Shown piece after piece: positions 10,086-22,162 of a DNA stretch of 64,000 bases (its first letter is position 1; each line of letters opens with the position of its first letter). The notes beneath the pieces were generated by a model. That model did not search any database. It had not been told where the DNA came from and saw only the letters and a list, made by a program, of their open reading frames with translations. The DNA is from Allium sativum. Taxonomy: Eukaryota > Streptophyta > Magnoliopsida > Asparagales > Amaryllidaceae. The DNA lies in the NCBI GenBank assembly GCA_030737875.1, contig CM060911.1, forward strand, positions 97,980,599 to 98,044,598, given 5' to 3'. The position numbers were made by a program, and so were the translations under genes.

Positions 10086-11603
10086 AAGATGGAAACAGTT
10101 AGTGATCGTCCAGACGTACTTGGAGATCAATGGATATGCGGGGTACTAGGTGCCTCCGGTTTCGTTTAGCCCCAGAACGGACTTGTAAATGGACTGTGTG
10201 TCTGACATTGGATTTTAGTCTGTGTGATTGATTTCTATTAAATATATATCTGTTTGGCGGCGGAGAATTTATTCTCTTGCTTAACGCCCTTCTCTGAGAC
10301 GTACAAGCTCAGGGGTTATATATTGATGGATATCAAACGCATGGAGTGAATTGCCTGTGTGGCATGCCTAAGTGGCAATTGATCGAGGCTTCTGTTGAAA
10401 AGCAAAGTCTTGTGGTGATGATCAAAGCACAGCCTGTGTGGCATAGCTTTGTGTAACGTGAATTCGCGAACTTCACACCCTGTATGAACCAAAAACGGGA
10501 GACGGACCTCAGGGAGGGCATGCGTTTCTTTCTAGTTAGAAGTGGCGTCAGTGGTTTTACACGCCCTGACGAGTTTGACTTATGTGGTTGTTACTGTTGC
10601 GAGGCGCCTCGGATTGATCGGTCGTTCTCGAACCGATGGAGTCATTTAGTTGGCTCATTTACGCCCCCAAAGGGCGGGGAAACGTAGTGTTCAGGCATAA
10701 TAATCCACATCGGTGGACCGGCCCTGACGATCTAAAGGGTTGACGCGTTCTGATCCTGTGGCTCGGGCTAGAGAGTCACGAATCGGTTGAGGACTATCTT
10801 TTGCCTCGGTTCATAGATGGAAATCCAATTTCCAAATAGTGACATTTGCGGTTTTATTTGTAAACCTATATATGGCGACATAGTGGCATGGGACGCTCAT
10901 GCCGCCTATGATTGATACTTATGATTTGAAGTTGTTTTATACACTATGCACTTATAATAGTATCAAACGATTTGTTTTAACCGTATCAAGCATTCTTTGG
11001 CTGTTATAAGGGAAAACCCTATCCTCGGCTGCGTTGCATTGTGTGATGGGACCTGGGTCTTATAACAGCTTCATTTTTCTTTATTTAGCATTGCGCTGTT
11101 TGTTTTATGCACTGGTATTCTTGGGAGGAAACCCGTTCCGTGTTAAACGGCGTGGTCCCTTGATTTACCTAATGATTTAAAATAAAGATTAATAACTGTT
11201 TTAGTTCTCACACCAGTCACATGACTGACCTGGAGTTTATTGTTTTAACCTAAACTCTGGGTGCCCCTATTTTGACACGGGCAGCTAGTAGTTTTGGTTT
11301 TGCAGATTTATATTCACAGGATCCTGGTTTACAGCTGGAACGATATCCGGAAAGCTTTGTATCCGTATATCTTCTTCTAGTTGTGTATTGTATTATTTTC
11401 CGCTGCGATGTATTTAAATGTAATTTAAATCTCTGATATTTCTATGTAATATTTATTTGTTTATACTCTGTATATTCTTGTATTCTGGTGCATTGTTGTA
11501 ATATACAATGAAATGTTCTTCTATTTGCGTTCTATTTTGTCGTGTTCTCAAACGATAGGGTGTTTCGAACGGTCTGGGTCGGTTTAGCGACTGGTTCGGA
11601 AGT

Positions 11604-11615
11604 TGGTATCAGAGT
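11604..11615 (+). other. Primer-binding site A2 (one change)
   Basis: TGGTATCAGAG followed by T instead of C; otherwise identical to the A1 PBS. Confidence 0.8.
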
Positions 11616-12630
11616 TTTGGTTTACAAAGCTCAGAGAACAAGGCACATTAGAACCTTTCGAAAGAATTCATCAGATATTGGACTAGTAGTATCCAATGAG
11701 AATGACTCGTTAGAGATGGGATCAGTAGTATCCTAGAACGGGTGTGAAGAGTATATTTTTAAAATGAAAACCAATTTTGTTTGAAAATTTAAATCAACTA
11801 TTCGTATTTGATTATTTAATTTAAATTGATTTGGACAATCCAGTATATAAAGATTTTGCATATACGCCTTGCAAACGTGTATTTGAAATTTTAATATACT
11901 GGGTAGATATAGAACCACATTCTAGACGCCCGGAGATGTTCTGATGGTGGTTCGAAACATCATCAGCATTTATTTTCGAGTGACGAAGGTGTGATATCTA
12001 TATATTTCCATTAGACTGGTGGGAGAACCAAAGCTTATATATATAAGATTTATTGTTGTGATTTGGTATCAAAAACAAGATTTTCAGTATATATATCAAA
12101 ATTATGATTTTGAAACGTTAATTTACTAATTGATTGATGTTTGTGTTGTTTGTTTGATAATTTTGAACCGTTATGCCTAATTGAATCAAATATTGAATTG
12201 TATTGAAATTTGGTCGCATTTGCTTGCATATACATATACTTACATTGAACAGGTCATAGCAAGGAGGCTAGAGCTGAGAATAAAATTTGTTTGCCCGACA
12301 AATAGGTACATGTTTACTACATAATTTCCTGTTTTGTTTGGGTGATGATGATTTTATGAGCCTATTGGCTAGCCGCTTGGCTTTTTCTTTTTCTTTTTGA
12401 GATCTGAAGGACCGGGGAAGCTATTTGAAATTCCCCGATGCTCCCGGTGCAGGGGAGGTTATGGCGAAATTTTTCGAAAATTTAGGGTGTTAGCCAAATT
12501 TTTGAAATCTTTGAAAAGTTCTTAGAAACTGAAAAGTTGAAGAACTTAAGCCGTAATCGAAACAATGGAAGTTGAGTTGAATTGTTAAACAACTTTCGAC
12601 TTTGCTCCTTTTCGGGGACGAAAAGTTTTA

Positions 12631-12642
12631 AGTGGGGGAGAT
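12631..12642 (+). other. Polypurine tract A2
   Basis: AGTGGGGGAGAT immediately before the TGTAATAACCC start of LTR A3. Confidence 0.85.
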
Positions 12643-13532
12643 TGTAATAACCCGCAAAATCTGGGCCAGTTTAAAATTTTTATTTTGGCAATTTTAGCGA
12701 ATTTTGATTATTTAAAATGAATTATTTTAAATAATATCGTCGAAAAATTTATTTTGAATAGAATTCGAACGAATATATTTATATAGTTCGTCGTTAGAAT
12801 ATAAATAATTATATATAATTATAAATAGAATTGAAAATGGCGCGGTAGTTCGATAATTCGATTTCAAACTTTAATTGAATGTACCGGGTGCAAAACAATC
12901 CGGATTTTAGTGAAACCAAAAATAATGGGATCTAATTGATAATATCTTTCCAACGAATCCAAAAAATCAAAATTTCATTGCGGGAATCAAAAGATATGTC
13001 CAGTTGAAAATTATGAATAGTCGCTATGGAATTCAGGCCCTTAAAAATGGACATTTTGCAAACGACCTCGGATTTCGACGAAACCAGTTTTGTTGGGTCT
13101 GTGATGTCAAGTTATTGCTAGATTCCAAATTTCATAATTTTTCGAATCAATATGTGAGCGTGGCAAACGAAAACGCGTTCGACCAGTTTTAGTTGATTTT
13201 AATCAACTGGAAATTGGCCATTTTTCAAACGGTCTCAGAATTTGACGAAATTAGTTTTGTTAGGACCGTATCGTCAATACGAAGCTAGATAATATTTTTC
13301 GGGAATTTTTAGAGTTCGTATGTGGCCCCGGTAAATTGAAATATACGTTCAAATTCAATATATACTGATTTATGTTTTGAATTTGATAAAAACTGATCGT
13401 AATAGCCGAATTGGCTCACGATACATATCCCATTGTGTTCGGAATGGGGGTGATTAGCTAGGGGTGACAGTCGTTGGGTTCGAAATGGGGTTCAAATGAA
13501 AAACTGATTTTTTTTGGATAATAAAATAATAA

Positions 13533-13543
13533 AATATATATAT
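13533..13543 (+). promoter_or_regulatory. TATA box of LTR A3
   Basis: AATATATATATT run about 0.89 kb into the LTR, just before the C-rich leader. Confidence 0.5.
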
Positions 13544-13609
13544 TCAAATTTCCCCCTTTCCTCTCTCATTTGGTCAACGCCCCTTTCTGAAATAAAAAAA
13601 AACGAAGGA

Positions 13610-13971
13610 AGAAATCGTGCCTCCATCGTTCGAAGACCGTGCCGCCGCGCCTCAGGCCTCGTCCAGCACCCCTCCGGCGTCCTTCCCCTTACCACCGACC
13701 TCCCCTTTCCCCTTCCTCCTCTACCCAGTTCGAAGACCCCCTGGAACCGCGAGTCCCTATCCAAGATCCCAAATCGACTGCCACCTCCTCCGGTGACACC
13801 ACCCATCACCGACGCCCTTCACCAGCCACCATCTCGACACCGCCACCTCCCGAATGAACCACGACCCCCTGTGCCACCCTCCTCCGACGCAATGACTGAG
13901 TGGTTATTTCAAACCCTAAAGTGGCGGCCTCCTTTGAAATACAGGCAACGAGAAAACAGAAAATGATGAAG
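13610..13971 (+). other. GC-rich leader ending in a donor-like site (LTR A3)
   Basis: Same block as 5905-6271 with small indels that shift the open frames, arguing against a conserved protein. The donor-like GAAG|GTACAT is kept (GT at 13972). Confidence 0.45.
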
Positions 13972-15712
13972 GTACATTTTTATTAATTTATTTATTTATG
14001 AAAAGATAATATATATATATATTTATCATAAAAAAACTGATTTTTGTGTGTGTATAAAAACTGATTTTTAAAGTGCATAAAAACTGATTTTTATTTAAAA
14101 ATAAAAGGGTTAGGTCTTTAAAAATAATAATAAAAAAAAGATTAGCGAAATAAAGATATAATTTTTATTACGAAGTTAGTGATATAAAATTAGTTTTATC
14201 AAGGTAGAAAAGTTTGTTTTTTTTTTTACTTAGAATAAAAATAGGATTTTTATGAAAATAGCTTTGTAAAGTAAAAATAAGATTTTTATGAAATATAAAC
14301 AACTTAGTTTTTAAAATATAAACAGCTTTTTTTGTTTTAAAAATAAAAATAGATATTGTTTTTTTTAAAATATAAATAACCTTGGGTTATAAAAATATAA
14401 AATAGCATTGTTTTATTTTCAAAAATTCATTTATTAACATAGGGTTAAAAAGATGTGATTTTTATTCATTCAAAAACGAATATAAGTGAAGATAAGAATT
14501 TGATTTTTATATAATCTAGAGAGTAAAAAATATATATATATATGATTTTTATATATTGAACTTCGAAATAAAAATATGATTTTTATATATTGAATAGCAA
14601 AGTAAAATTCGATTTTTACATATGTAGTGAAAGCGGACAACGAAGGTGACAAAAGGGCGAGGACGATGAAGATTTCTACCAATGAAGTGCCGTGGAGCTA
14701 GGATAGCTATCTGTGAGAATTTCTCACCTTTCAATTTCTTTTCTAGTTATATATATACACTAGGATGTAGACGGTGCTTAGTAGCACCCAACACAATCGT
14801 TCACAGACCATGGACTTGTTTGTTTGGTTGCATAGATTAGTTGATGATTTGATTTGAATAAAATTGTTTGGTGATTTTGATTGATGTGTGAATGGCGTGG
14901 GCCTTCACTAGGCCGGGGATAAGGCTAGGCCTCGTCCCGTTTCTAGTATCGTGCCGTTATGCCGCCGAAATTTTCTAAAATAAGTTAGAAAAATAAAAAT
15001 ATCATTTTATTTAAAGAATGAACTGAATAGAAATTCATATGTTGGAATAAAATGTTTTATCGTTAAAAATATAATTTTTAACCTGAATGTGAATAAATAA
15101 ATATTCATTTACAAACCAAACGGTTTGTTTATGTACACCTATTTGAAGGACATTGATTGGGTCGATAAATTTTAAACATCGCCCAACTGCACAACTAAAA
15201 TCTGTGTTTGATTATTTGAAAACCCCACACGGGTGTTGGGATGAAATATGAATCTCACTCATCCTGATTGATTAAATATGTCGATCGATTGATTGACAGG
15301 CTGTTATAAGCGTTAGATATCTATATTTGATGCTTTTACAGTGTAGTGCACTTTGGTTGATGGTTGATTATCTATCGTTGCTATTATATACATTTGTTGT
15401 ATGGAATCCATATAATTAACTTTATATGGTTATTGATTGGGCCTCATTCCAATTTGAAAAATAAAGAATATTATAAAATAAAGGTTCATGAGTTGACAGT
15501 ACTCATCCATTGAGATTGGTCATGTGTTGAACGAAATATTTTGATAATAACAACTATTTTGAAAAAGAAATATTTGAAATAGAATATTTGAAAATAGAAA
15601 TTTATGAAGCCGTGTTGATTAGATTGACGCCATTTTGACGTGAACGATATTTATATCGATTTTATTCATTTTAAAATGAATATTGAAAAGTGATTTCGAA
15701 ATCGAATATTTT

Positions 15713-16134
15713 GAAATGAATTGAATTGAAAACGATTTCGAAATGAATTGAATTGAAAACGATTTCGAAATGAATTGAATTGAAAACGATTTCGAAATGA
15801 ATTGAATTGAAAACGATTTCGAAATGAATTGAATTAAAAACGATTTCGAAATGAATTGAATTGAAAACGATTTCGAAATGAATCGAATTGAAAACGATTT
15901 CGAAATGAATTGAATTGAAAACGATTTCGAAATGAATTGAATTGAAACGATTTCGAAATGAATTGAATTGAAAACGATTTCGAAATGAATTGAATTGAAA
16001 ACGATTTCGAAATGAATTGAATTGAAACGATTTCGAAATGAATTGAATTGAAACGATTTGGAAATGAATTGAATTGAAAAACGATTTCGAAATGAATTGA
16101 ATTGAAAACGATTTCGAAATGAATTGAATTGAAA
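15713..16134. repeat. 27-bp minisatellite in LTR A3 (about 16 units)
   Basis: Same unit as in A1 and A2; the longest of the three A arrays. Confidence 0.95.
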
Positions 16135-16725
16135 ATGAATTCAAATTGAATTGAAAGTGAATTGAAATGAATTCAAATTGAATTAAAATTTGAATTGAAT
16201 AGAAATGAATTTTAAAACGAATTTATAAAGAAGAATTCAATTTTGATTTGAATTGAAATGGAAGTTGAAATTGCATTTGAAACGAATTTAAAACTATTTA
16301 TATAATTCGTTTTAAATAGAAATCGACGAAATATATATTATATATATAATATAATGGCCTGAATAGAACGCGCCGCGCCGCGGCAGTTCGTGAATTTCGA
16401 CCATTCATTTCAAACGGGCATTACGGGAGATCCGACCGTCGGATTCTCCTAAAACCGGAACCGTTGGGTTCGTATCGAAAAGAGCTTTCTAACGAATATT
16501 AGAAATTTGAAATCTAAGGTGGGATTTGGTATTATGTCCAAATAAAATTTGAAAAAGGTCGCTGTAAGTGCAGTTCGATGACCGTTGATGGAAATCGACT
16601 GTACGGGCCTTGATAAAATTATTAAAAATAGTAATAATTTGTGTAAAATCATAAGAAATGATTTGTGAAGATTTGGGATGAAAACCTCCATATTTGAAAA
16701 GGTAAAAATAGATTTTTATCGAAAT

Positions 16726-17850
16726 GAACTAGTTTTGAACTAGAATTATAATTCTATTTATTTTTAAATAAATAAATTGAATTTGAAATGGTTTTGAAAA
16801 TAACCAAAATTTCCAATGATTGCATTGGAATGGATTTGAATCGAAATTGTCTTCGGAATATTTCGATGTTGGAATTCGTGATTATACAAATGTTGTTATG
16901 GAAATTTGAAAGATATATATATATATATATCGTTATTTCCAATACGACATTTGTTAGTCGTAGAATTTGATATTGAATATAAGCCGATATATTTTCTATT
17001 CAGAGCCTTGTATTGAATATCAAATGTGATTTGGGTTTGTCGTGAATGGTGTCTTCACTAACACTTTTCTTGAACCCAGTTGAGAAAAGATTAAATCTTT
17101 TTATTTAGATTTAATGAAGTGTGCCAATTAAATAATATTTAATTGGAATTGAATTGATATTGATTTTTGGGTTTATCGTGAACAGTGTTTTAAATAACAC
17201 TTGTTCTTTAACCCGATAATTAATGGAATGTGATTTTGGGTTTATCGTGAACCGTGTTTTAAATGACACTGATTCTTTAATCCAGTTAAAGATTAAAACT
17301 AAGTGGAGTTTTAATGAATCTTTAATTAGATTGAAATGATCGAAAATGGAGTATCACCAGTTTTGCTCCAGGCGATGGTTAAATCTTTAATTAGATTTGA
17401 ACGTGAAATGGTAATTGAATTTACCGATAACACTGTGGTGTTAGATATGAAGTATTACCAGTTTTACTTCATGGGATGAATAGGTTGGGATTGGGAAATA
17501 AAATAAATGATTACTTCGGTGTGGTTCGCTAATCCCGACTAGTTAGAATTGATATTCAAAGGAGATTAAAGAATAAATTTAAACAATTTATCTTGGATAA
17601 AATTAATGGGAACTTTTCCCAAAGTATAGGAATATTTGAATAAAAGAATATTCTGAATTGGAATGAGGCGTATGTTGTGTTTGTGTAACACTTTTATAAT
17701 ATATACGCGAGTTATTCAGAAAGACCGGGTTTATCCCATTCTGAATAACTGATTCGACGTGGTGTCGAAGATGAAGACGGTGGTCGAAGACCGGAAGTCT
17801 TCACGTCGTTTGGGTGATTACTGATGATCTTGATTGGGCTGTACACCCAA
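16726..17850. other. Hairpin-tiled domain of LTR A3
   Basis: Collinear with 1281-2405. The GGGTT/AACCC hairpins are at 17033-17077, 17169-17214 and 17238-17283. Confidence 0.7.
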
Positions 17851-20060
17851 GAAGATGGAAACAGTTAGTGATCGTCCAGACGTACTTGGAGATCGATGGA
17901 TATGCGGGGTACTAGGTGCCTCCGGTTTCGTTCAGCCCCAGAACGGACTTGTAAATGGACTGTGTGTCTGACATTGGATTTTAGTCTGTGTGATTGATTT
18001 CTATTAAATATATATCTGTTTGGCGGCGGAGAATTTATTCTCTTGCTTAACGCCCTTCTCTGAGACGTACGAGCTCAGGGGTTATATATTGACGGATATC
18101 AAACGCATGGACTGAATTGCCTGTGTGGCATGCCTAAGTGGCAATTGATCGAGGCTTCTGTTGAAAAGCAAAGTCTTGTGGTGATGATCAAAGCACAGCC
18201 TGTGTGGCATAGCTTTGTGTAACATGAATTCGCGAACTTCACACCCGGTATGAACCAAAAACGGGAGACGGACCTCAGGGAGGTCATGCGTTTCTTTCTA
18301 GTTAGAAGTGGCGTCAGTGGTTTTACACGCCCTGACGAGTTTGACTTATGTGGTTGTTGCTGTTGCGAGGCGCCTCGGATTGATCGGTCATTCTCGAACC
18401 GATGGAGTCATTTAGTTGGCTCATTTACGCCCCAAAGGGCGGGGAAACATAGTGTTCAGGCATAATAATCCACATCGGTGGACCGGCCCTGACGATCTAA
18501 ACGGTTGATGCGTTCTGATCCTGTGGCTCGGGATAGAGAGTCACGAATCGGTTGAGGACTATCTTTTGCCTCGGTTCATAGATGGAAATCCAATTTCCAA
18601 ATACGTGACATTTGCGGTTTTATTTGTAAACCTATATATGGCGACATAGTGGCATGGGACGCTCATGCCGCCTATGATTGATACTTATGATTTGAAGTTG
18701 TTTTATACACTATGCACTTATAATAGTATCAAACGATTTGTTTTAACCGTATCAAGCATTCTTTGGCTGTTATAAGGGAAAACCCTATCCTCGGCTGCGT
18801 TGCATTGTGTGATGGGACCTGGGTCTTATAACAGCTTCATTTTTCTTTATTTAGCATTGCGCTGTTTGTTTTATGCACTGGTATTCTTGGGAGGAAACCC
18901 GTTCCGTGTTAAACGGCGTGGTCCCTTGATTTACCTAATGATTTAAAATAAAGATTAATAACTGTTTTAGTTCTCACACCAGTCACATGACTGACCTGGA
19001 GTTTATTGTTTTAACCTAAACTCTGGGTGCCCCTATTTTGACACGGGCAGCTAGTAGTTTTGGTTTTGCAGATTTATATTCACAGGATCCTGGTTTACAG
19101 CTGGAACGATATCCGGAAAGCTTTGTATCCGTATATCTTCTTCTAGTTGTGTATTGTATTATTTTCCGCTGCGATGTATTTAAATGTAATTTAAATCTCT
19201 GATATTTCTGTGTAATATTTATTTGTTTATACTCTGTATATTCTTGTATTCTGGTGCATTGTTGTAATATACAATGAAATGTTCTTCTGTTTGCGTTCTA
19301 TTTTGTCGTGTTCTCAAACGATAGGGTGTTTCGAACGGTCTGGGTCGGTTTAGCGACTGGTTCGGACCGAGCGAAATTCCTTCTCGTCACAATATCTATT
19401 TGAATCGACATTAGAATATAAATATTTGTTTTAATTATAAAAGGAATTGAAAATTGCGCGGTAGTTTGAAAATTCGATTTCAAATTTCAAATGAATGTTC
19501 AAGATTCAAAATAAACCGGATTTCAGTGAAACCAAAAATATTAGAATCTATTTGAGAATATCTTTCCAACGAATCCGAAAAATTGAAATTTCATAGCGGG
19601 ATAAAAATTTATGCCCAGTTGAAAATTCAGAATAGTCGCTATGGAAAATATGGCCCTTAAATATAGCCATTTCGCGAACGACCTCCATTTTAGACGAAAC
19701 CACGTGTTTTGACAGTTTTAGTCAATTTGGATCGACCAGAAAATGGCCATTTTTCAAATGGTCTCCAAATTGGATGAAATTAGTTTTGTTAGGACCGTAT
19801 CGTTAATACGAAGCTAGAAATATTTTTTCGGGAATTTTTAGAGTTAGTATGTGGCCCCGGTAAATTGAAATGTACGTATAAATTGAATATATATTGATTT
19901 ATATTTTAACTTAAACCAAAACTGATCGAAACAGTCGAATTGGATTGCGTGACATATCCCATTGGGTTCGGAATGGCGGTAATTAGCTAGGGGCAACAGT
20001 CATTGGATGGCGTTCGGAGTTCGGAAAAAAAAATCAACTTTATGGAATTAAATAGAATAA

Positions 20061-20072
20061 AATTTATATAAG
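20061..20072 (+). promoter_or_regulatory. TATA-like box of copy C
   Basis: AATTTATATAAG lies in the same slot as the TATA runs of A and B, upstream of a GC-rich leader. Confidence 0.45.
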
Positions 20073-20119
20073 GACAAATGGAAAAAACGTTATAACCTAA
20101 ATCATTTTCCCCCTTTCAG

Positions 20120-20419
20120 AAATTTTCATTTTCCCGAATTGAAAAAGGCGGCCATTGAATCCACCGGCCTCGTCGCTCCTCCACCGCTTCCACCTCGTTC
20201 GACATCTCTCTACCTCCGCTCGACGGTCATCAGCCAGCCGAACCCGCACCGCCATCAAACCCAGGGTCTTCGGGCGAGAAGCGAGACCACCACCACAGCT
20301 CATTCGATCGCTCCAACCTCCTCTTCCATGTCAGAATCGAAGCTAGCAGCTCCAAACCCCTAACGCACCACTAACCGCGAGCTCCTCTCTCCACCACTGT
20401 GAAAATGCAAAAAATCAAA
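20120..20419 (+). other. GC-rich leader of copy C ending in a donor-like site
   Basis: A C-rich block of about 250 bp whose sequence does not visibly match the A or B leader. It ends CAAA|GTAAGC (GT at 20420), a reasonable 5' splice-site match, followed by T-rich DNA. No supported protein. Confidence 0.4.
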
Positions 20420-20453
20420 GTAAGCATTTTTATTTAATGTTCTTTTCAGATTT

Positions 20454-20840
20454 TAACATTGAAAAGAAGTGATTTTTATCATTGAAAAGAAGTGATTTTT
20501 AACATTGAAAAGAAGTGATTTTAACATTGAAACAAAGTGATTTTTTACATTGAAACGAAGTGATTTTTTACGTTGAAAAGAAGTGATCTTTAACATTGAA
20601 AAGATTAGATTTTGAAATATGAAAAGAATATTTTTTTTATATATATAGGAAAATAATATATTTTTATAAATGAAAAGAATATATTTTTATAAACGAAAAG
20701 AATACATTTTTATAAATGAAAAGAATATATATTTATATAAGAAAAGATTATATTTTTATAACAGAAAAGGGTATATTTTCAAATATAAAAAGATCAGATT
20801 TTTATTGTAGAAAAGATGATATTTTTAAAATATAAAAATG
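20454..20840. repeat. Degenerate tandem repeats of copy C
   Basis: Repeats of 'acattgaaaagaagtgattttt' (about 20455-20610) grade into 'ataaatgaaaagaatatattttt' repeats (about 20640-20780). They occupy the slot filled by other repeats in A and B. No gene. Confidence 0.7.
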
Positions 20841-21680
20841 AGATTTTTATCGTATGAATCATAATATTTCTTGTTAGATAAAAGTTCAATTTTAGTTATA
20901 TAAAAATATGATTTATATATATATAGCAATATAAAAATTTGACTTTTAATATATGAAAATCATATTAAAAATATTATTTTTACGATGAAAAGCGTGAAAA
21001 GGAATGCGATGGAATAGACTAGAATCAAATCCAAATCCAAACCATTCATAAATAAAGAATGGCGGAGTGGAACCCAAAGGTGAGAACTCCTCACTTTATT
21101 TTATTTTTTAGTTATAAATATATATACTAGGATGTAGACGGTGCTTAGCAGCACCCGACACCCGTTGTCCACAGACCATGGACGACTTGTTAGCTTGTTT
21201 GATTTTGTTGGAAAAATTGATTGTGTGATGTAGAATGGAATAAATATTTTATAGATAAAAATATAATTTTTAACATGTATATGAATAAAATAAATATTTA
21301 TAAATAAATCGGACGATTTGTTTATATACGCATATTTGACTGATATGGATTGGGACGATAAATTTTACACATCGCCCAACTGCACAAATAAAATCTATGT
21401 TTGTTGTTTGAAAACCCCACACGGGTATTGGGATGATATTTGACGTACACTAATCCCAGCTGTTTAGTTGTATGTCAATCGATTGGTTGAGAGACTGTTG
21501 TAAGCGTTAAATATTTATATTTAATGCTTATACAGTGTAGAATGCACTCTGGATGATGGATGATTGTTTATTATTGTTGTGATATACATGTGTTGAATGA
21601 AATCCATATAACAACATTATATGGTAATTGACTGTGTCTGATTCCAGTTCAGAAAGAATGAATATTTTAAAATAACAATT

Positions 21681-21697
21681 ATTTTAATGTCCGATTT
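21681..21697. repeat. 17-bp direct repeat, left side of plastid insert
   Basis: ATTTTAATGTCCGATTT, repeated exactly at 22146-22162 on the other side of the plastid DNA. Confidence 0.8.
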
Positions 21698-21700
21698 ACG

Positions 21701-21765
21701 GCCAAGTGGATCAAGGCAGTGGATTGTGAATCCACCACGCGCGGGTTCAATTCCTGTCGTTCGCC
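21701..21765 (+). pseudogene. trnH-GUG: Plastid trnH-GUG fragment
   Basis: The D arm, the anticodon arm with GTG in the loop, the T arm (GGTTCAATTCC) and the 3' acceptor strand (CGTTCGCC) are all readable. The 5' acceptor strand is replaced by unrelated host sequence, so the 7-bp acceptor stem cannot form. Compared with the plastid gene as I remember it, there are also a few substitutions. It is not expected to yield a functional tRNA. Confidence 0.9.
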
Positions 21766-21808
21766 CATCACATTATTTCAAATTCAAAAAATTCTATTTT
21801 TAATATTC

Positions 21809-22121
21809 CTATTTACAGCGACGAAGAATAAAACTATCACTATATTTTTTCCTTTTCCGACTTCTTCTTCCAAGCGCAGGATAACCCCAAGGAGTTGTGG
21901 GTTTTTTTCTACCAATTGGGGCTTTCCCTTCCCCACCTCCATGGGGATGGTCTACAGGGTTCATAACTACTCCTCTTACTACAGGACGCTTACCTATCCA
22001 ACACTTCGATCCGTCTCTACCCAAACTTTTTTGATTCACCCCAACATTACCCACTTGTCCGACTGTTGCTAAGCAGTTTTTGGATATCAAACGGACCTCC
22101 CCGGATGGTAATCTTAATGTG
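21809..22121 (-). pseudogene. rpl2: Plastid ribosomal protein L2, C-terminal fragment
   Basis: On the minus strand about 104 codons are open to a stop at 21809. They contain the hallmark L2 C-terminal region: [33 protein letters not shown], then [20 protein letters not shown]. In plastids L2 belongs to the large ribosomal subunit. Only the last part of exon 2 is present, with no promoter and no N-terminus, so it cannot be functional. A few residue changes (for example DGSKCW and FILRRCK) indicate mutation after transfer, while the open frame suggests the transfer is not very old. Confidence 0.92.
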
Positions 22122-22145
22122 GGTACAGGAAAGGATCAAAATATG

Positions 22146-22162
22146 ATTTTAATGTCCGATTT
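22146..22162. repeat. 17-bp direct repeat, right side of plastid insert
   Basis: Exact copy of 21681-21697, after which the retrotransposon LTR resumes. Confidence 0.8.

Larger units (their letters stand above)
4952..11601 (+). repeat. LTR A2, complete (6,650 bp)
   Basis: The only A LTR with both PPT and PBS borders visible. Order: TG start; a promoter-like zone with a diverged tandem duplication of about 167 bp (5358 and 5525); TATA box; GC-rich leader; donor-like site; AT-rich zone with repeated 'aaaactgattttta' blocks (6330-6900); a conserved segment with GTGAGAA/TTCTCAC and GGTGCT/AGCACC stems (about 7000-7110); minisatellite; hairpin-tiled domain; GC-rich segment with GAGGCGCCTC; AT-rich 3' end. 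It ends TTCGGAA. Compared with A1 over the shared 3.9 kb there are only scattered single-base differences. Confidence 0.85.
11602..12642 (+). mobile_element. Internal region A2 (about 1.04 kb)
   Basis: Near copy of 3921-4951, again without coding capacity. It differs mainly by a roughly 14-bp extra segment near 12475 (a TTTTTCGAAAATTTAGGG version also seen in the B copies), so A1 carries a small deletion there. Confidence 0.8.
1..19366 (+). mobile_element. Tandem LTR array, subfamily A of a large-LTR non-autonomous retrotransposon (left end outside window)
   Basis: The sequence repeats with a period of about 7.71 kb: base 1 corresponds to 7708 and 15419. Each period is one LTR plus one short internal region, giving LTR (partial)-internal-LTR-internal-LTR. 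The assignment rests on a tRNA-Met PBS directly after each of the first two LTRs (3923, 11604) and a purine-rich tract directly before each TGTAATAACCC LTR start (4952, 12643). No gag or pol can be recognised. The right edge at 19366 abuts the older copy C about 0.1 kb inside its LTR, so the array probably sits in C; the target duplication cannot be checked because the left end is not in the window. Confidence 0.85.
12643..19366 (+). repeat. LTR A3 (about 6,724 bp)
   Basis: Collinear with LTR A2 over its whole length. It ends GGTTCGGA where it meets C. Unlike A1 and A2 no PBS follows, so this is the terminal LTR of the array or its truncated edge. Confidence 0.85.
21698..22121. other. Plastid DNA insertion (NUPT): trnH-GUG and 3' rpl2
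   Basis: A tRNA-His(GUG) sequence on the plus strand faces the 3' end of rpl2 on the minus strand across about 43 bp. This convergent arrangement is the plastid rpl2-trnH junction near the inverted repeat/large single-copy border. About 24 bp (22122-22145) between the rpl2 match and the right direct repeat is of unclear origin. The 17-bp direct repeats suggest insertion at a staggered break with fill-in. Confidence 0.9.

Noticed and set aside
1..19366. Centromeric or other satellite, or segmental duplication of a gene region
   Set aside because: PBS, PPT and TG starts at each junction, and the TSD of the sister array B, identify the repeats as LTR and body of a retroelement.
21701..21765. 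Functional tRNA-His gene
   Set aside because: The 5' acceptor strand is missing; it is part of a plastid fragment that also carries a truncated rpl2.
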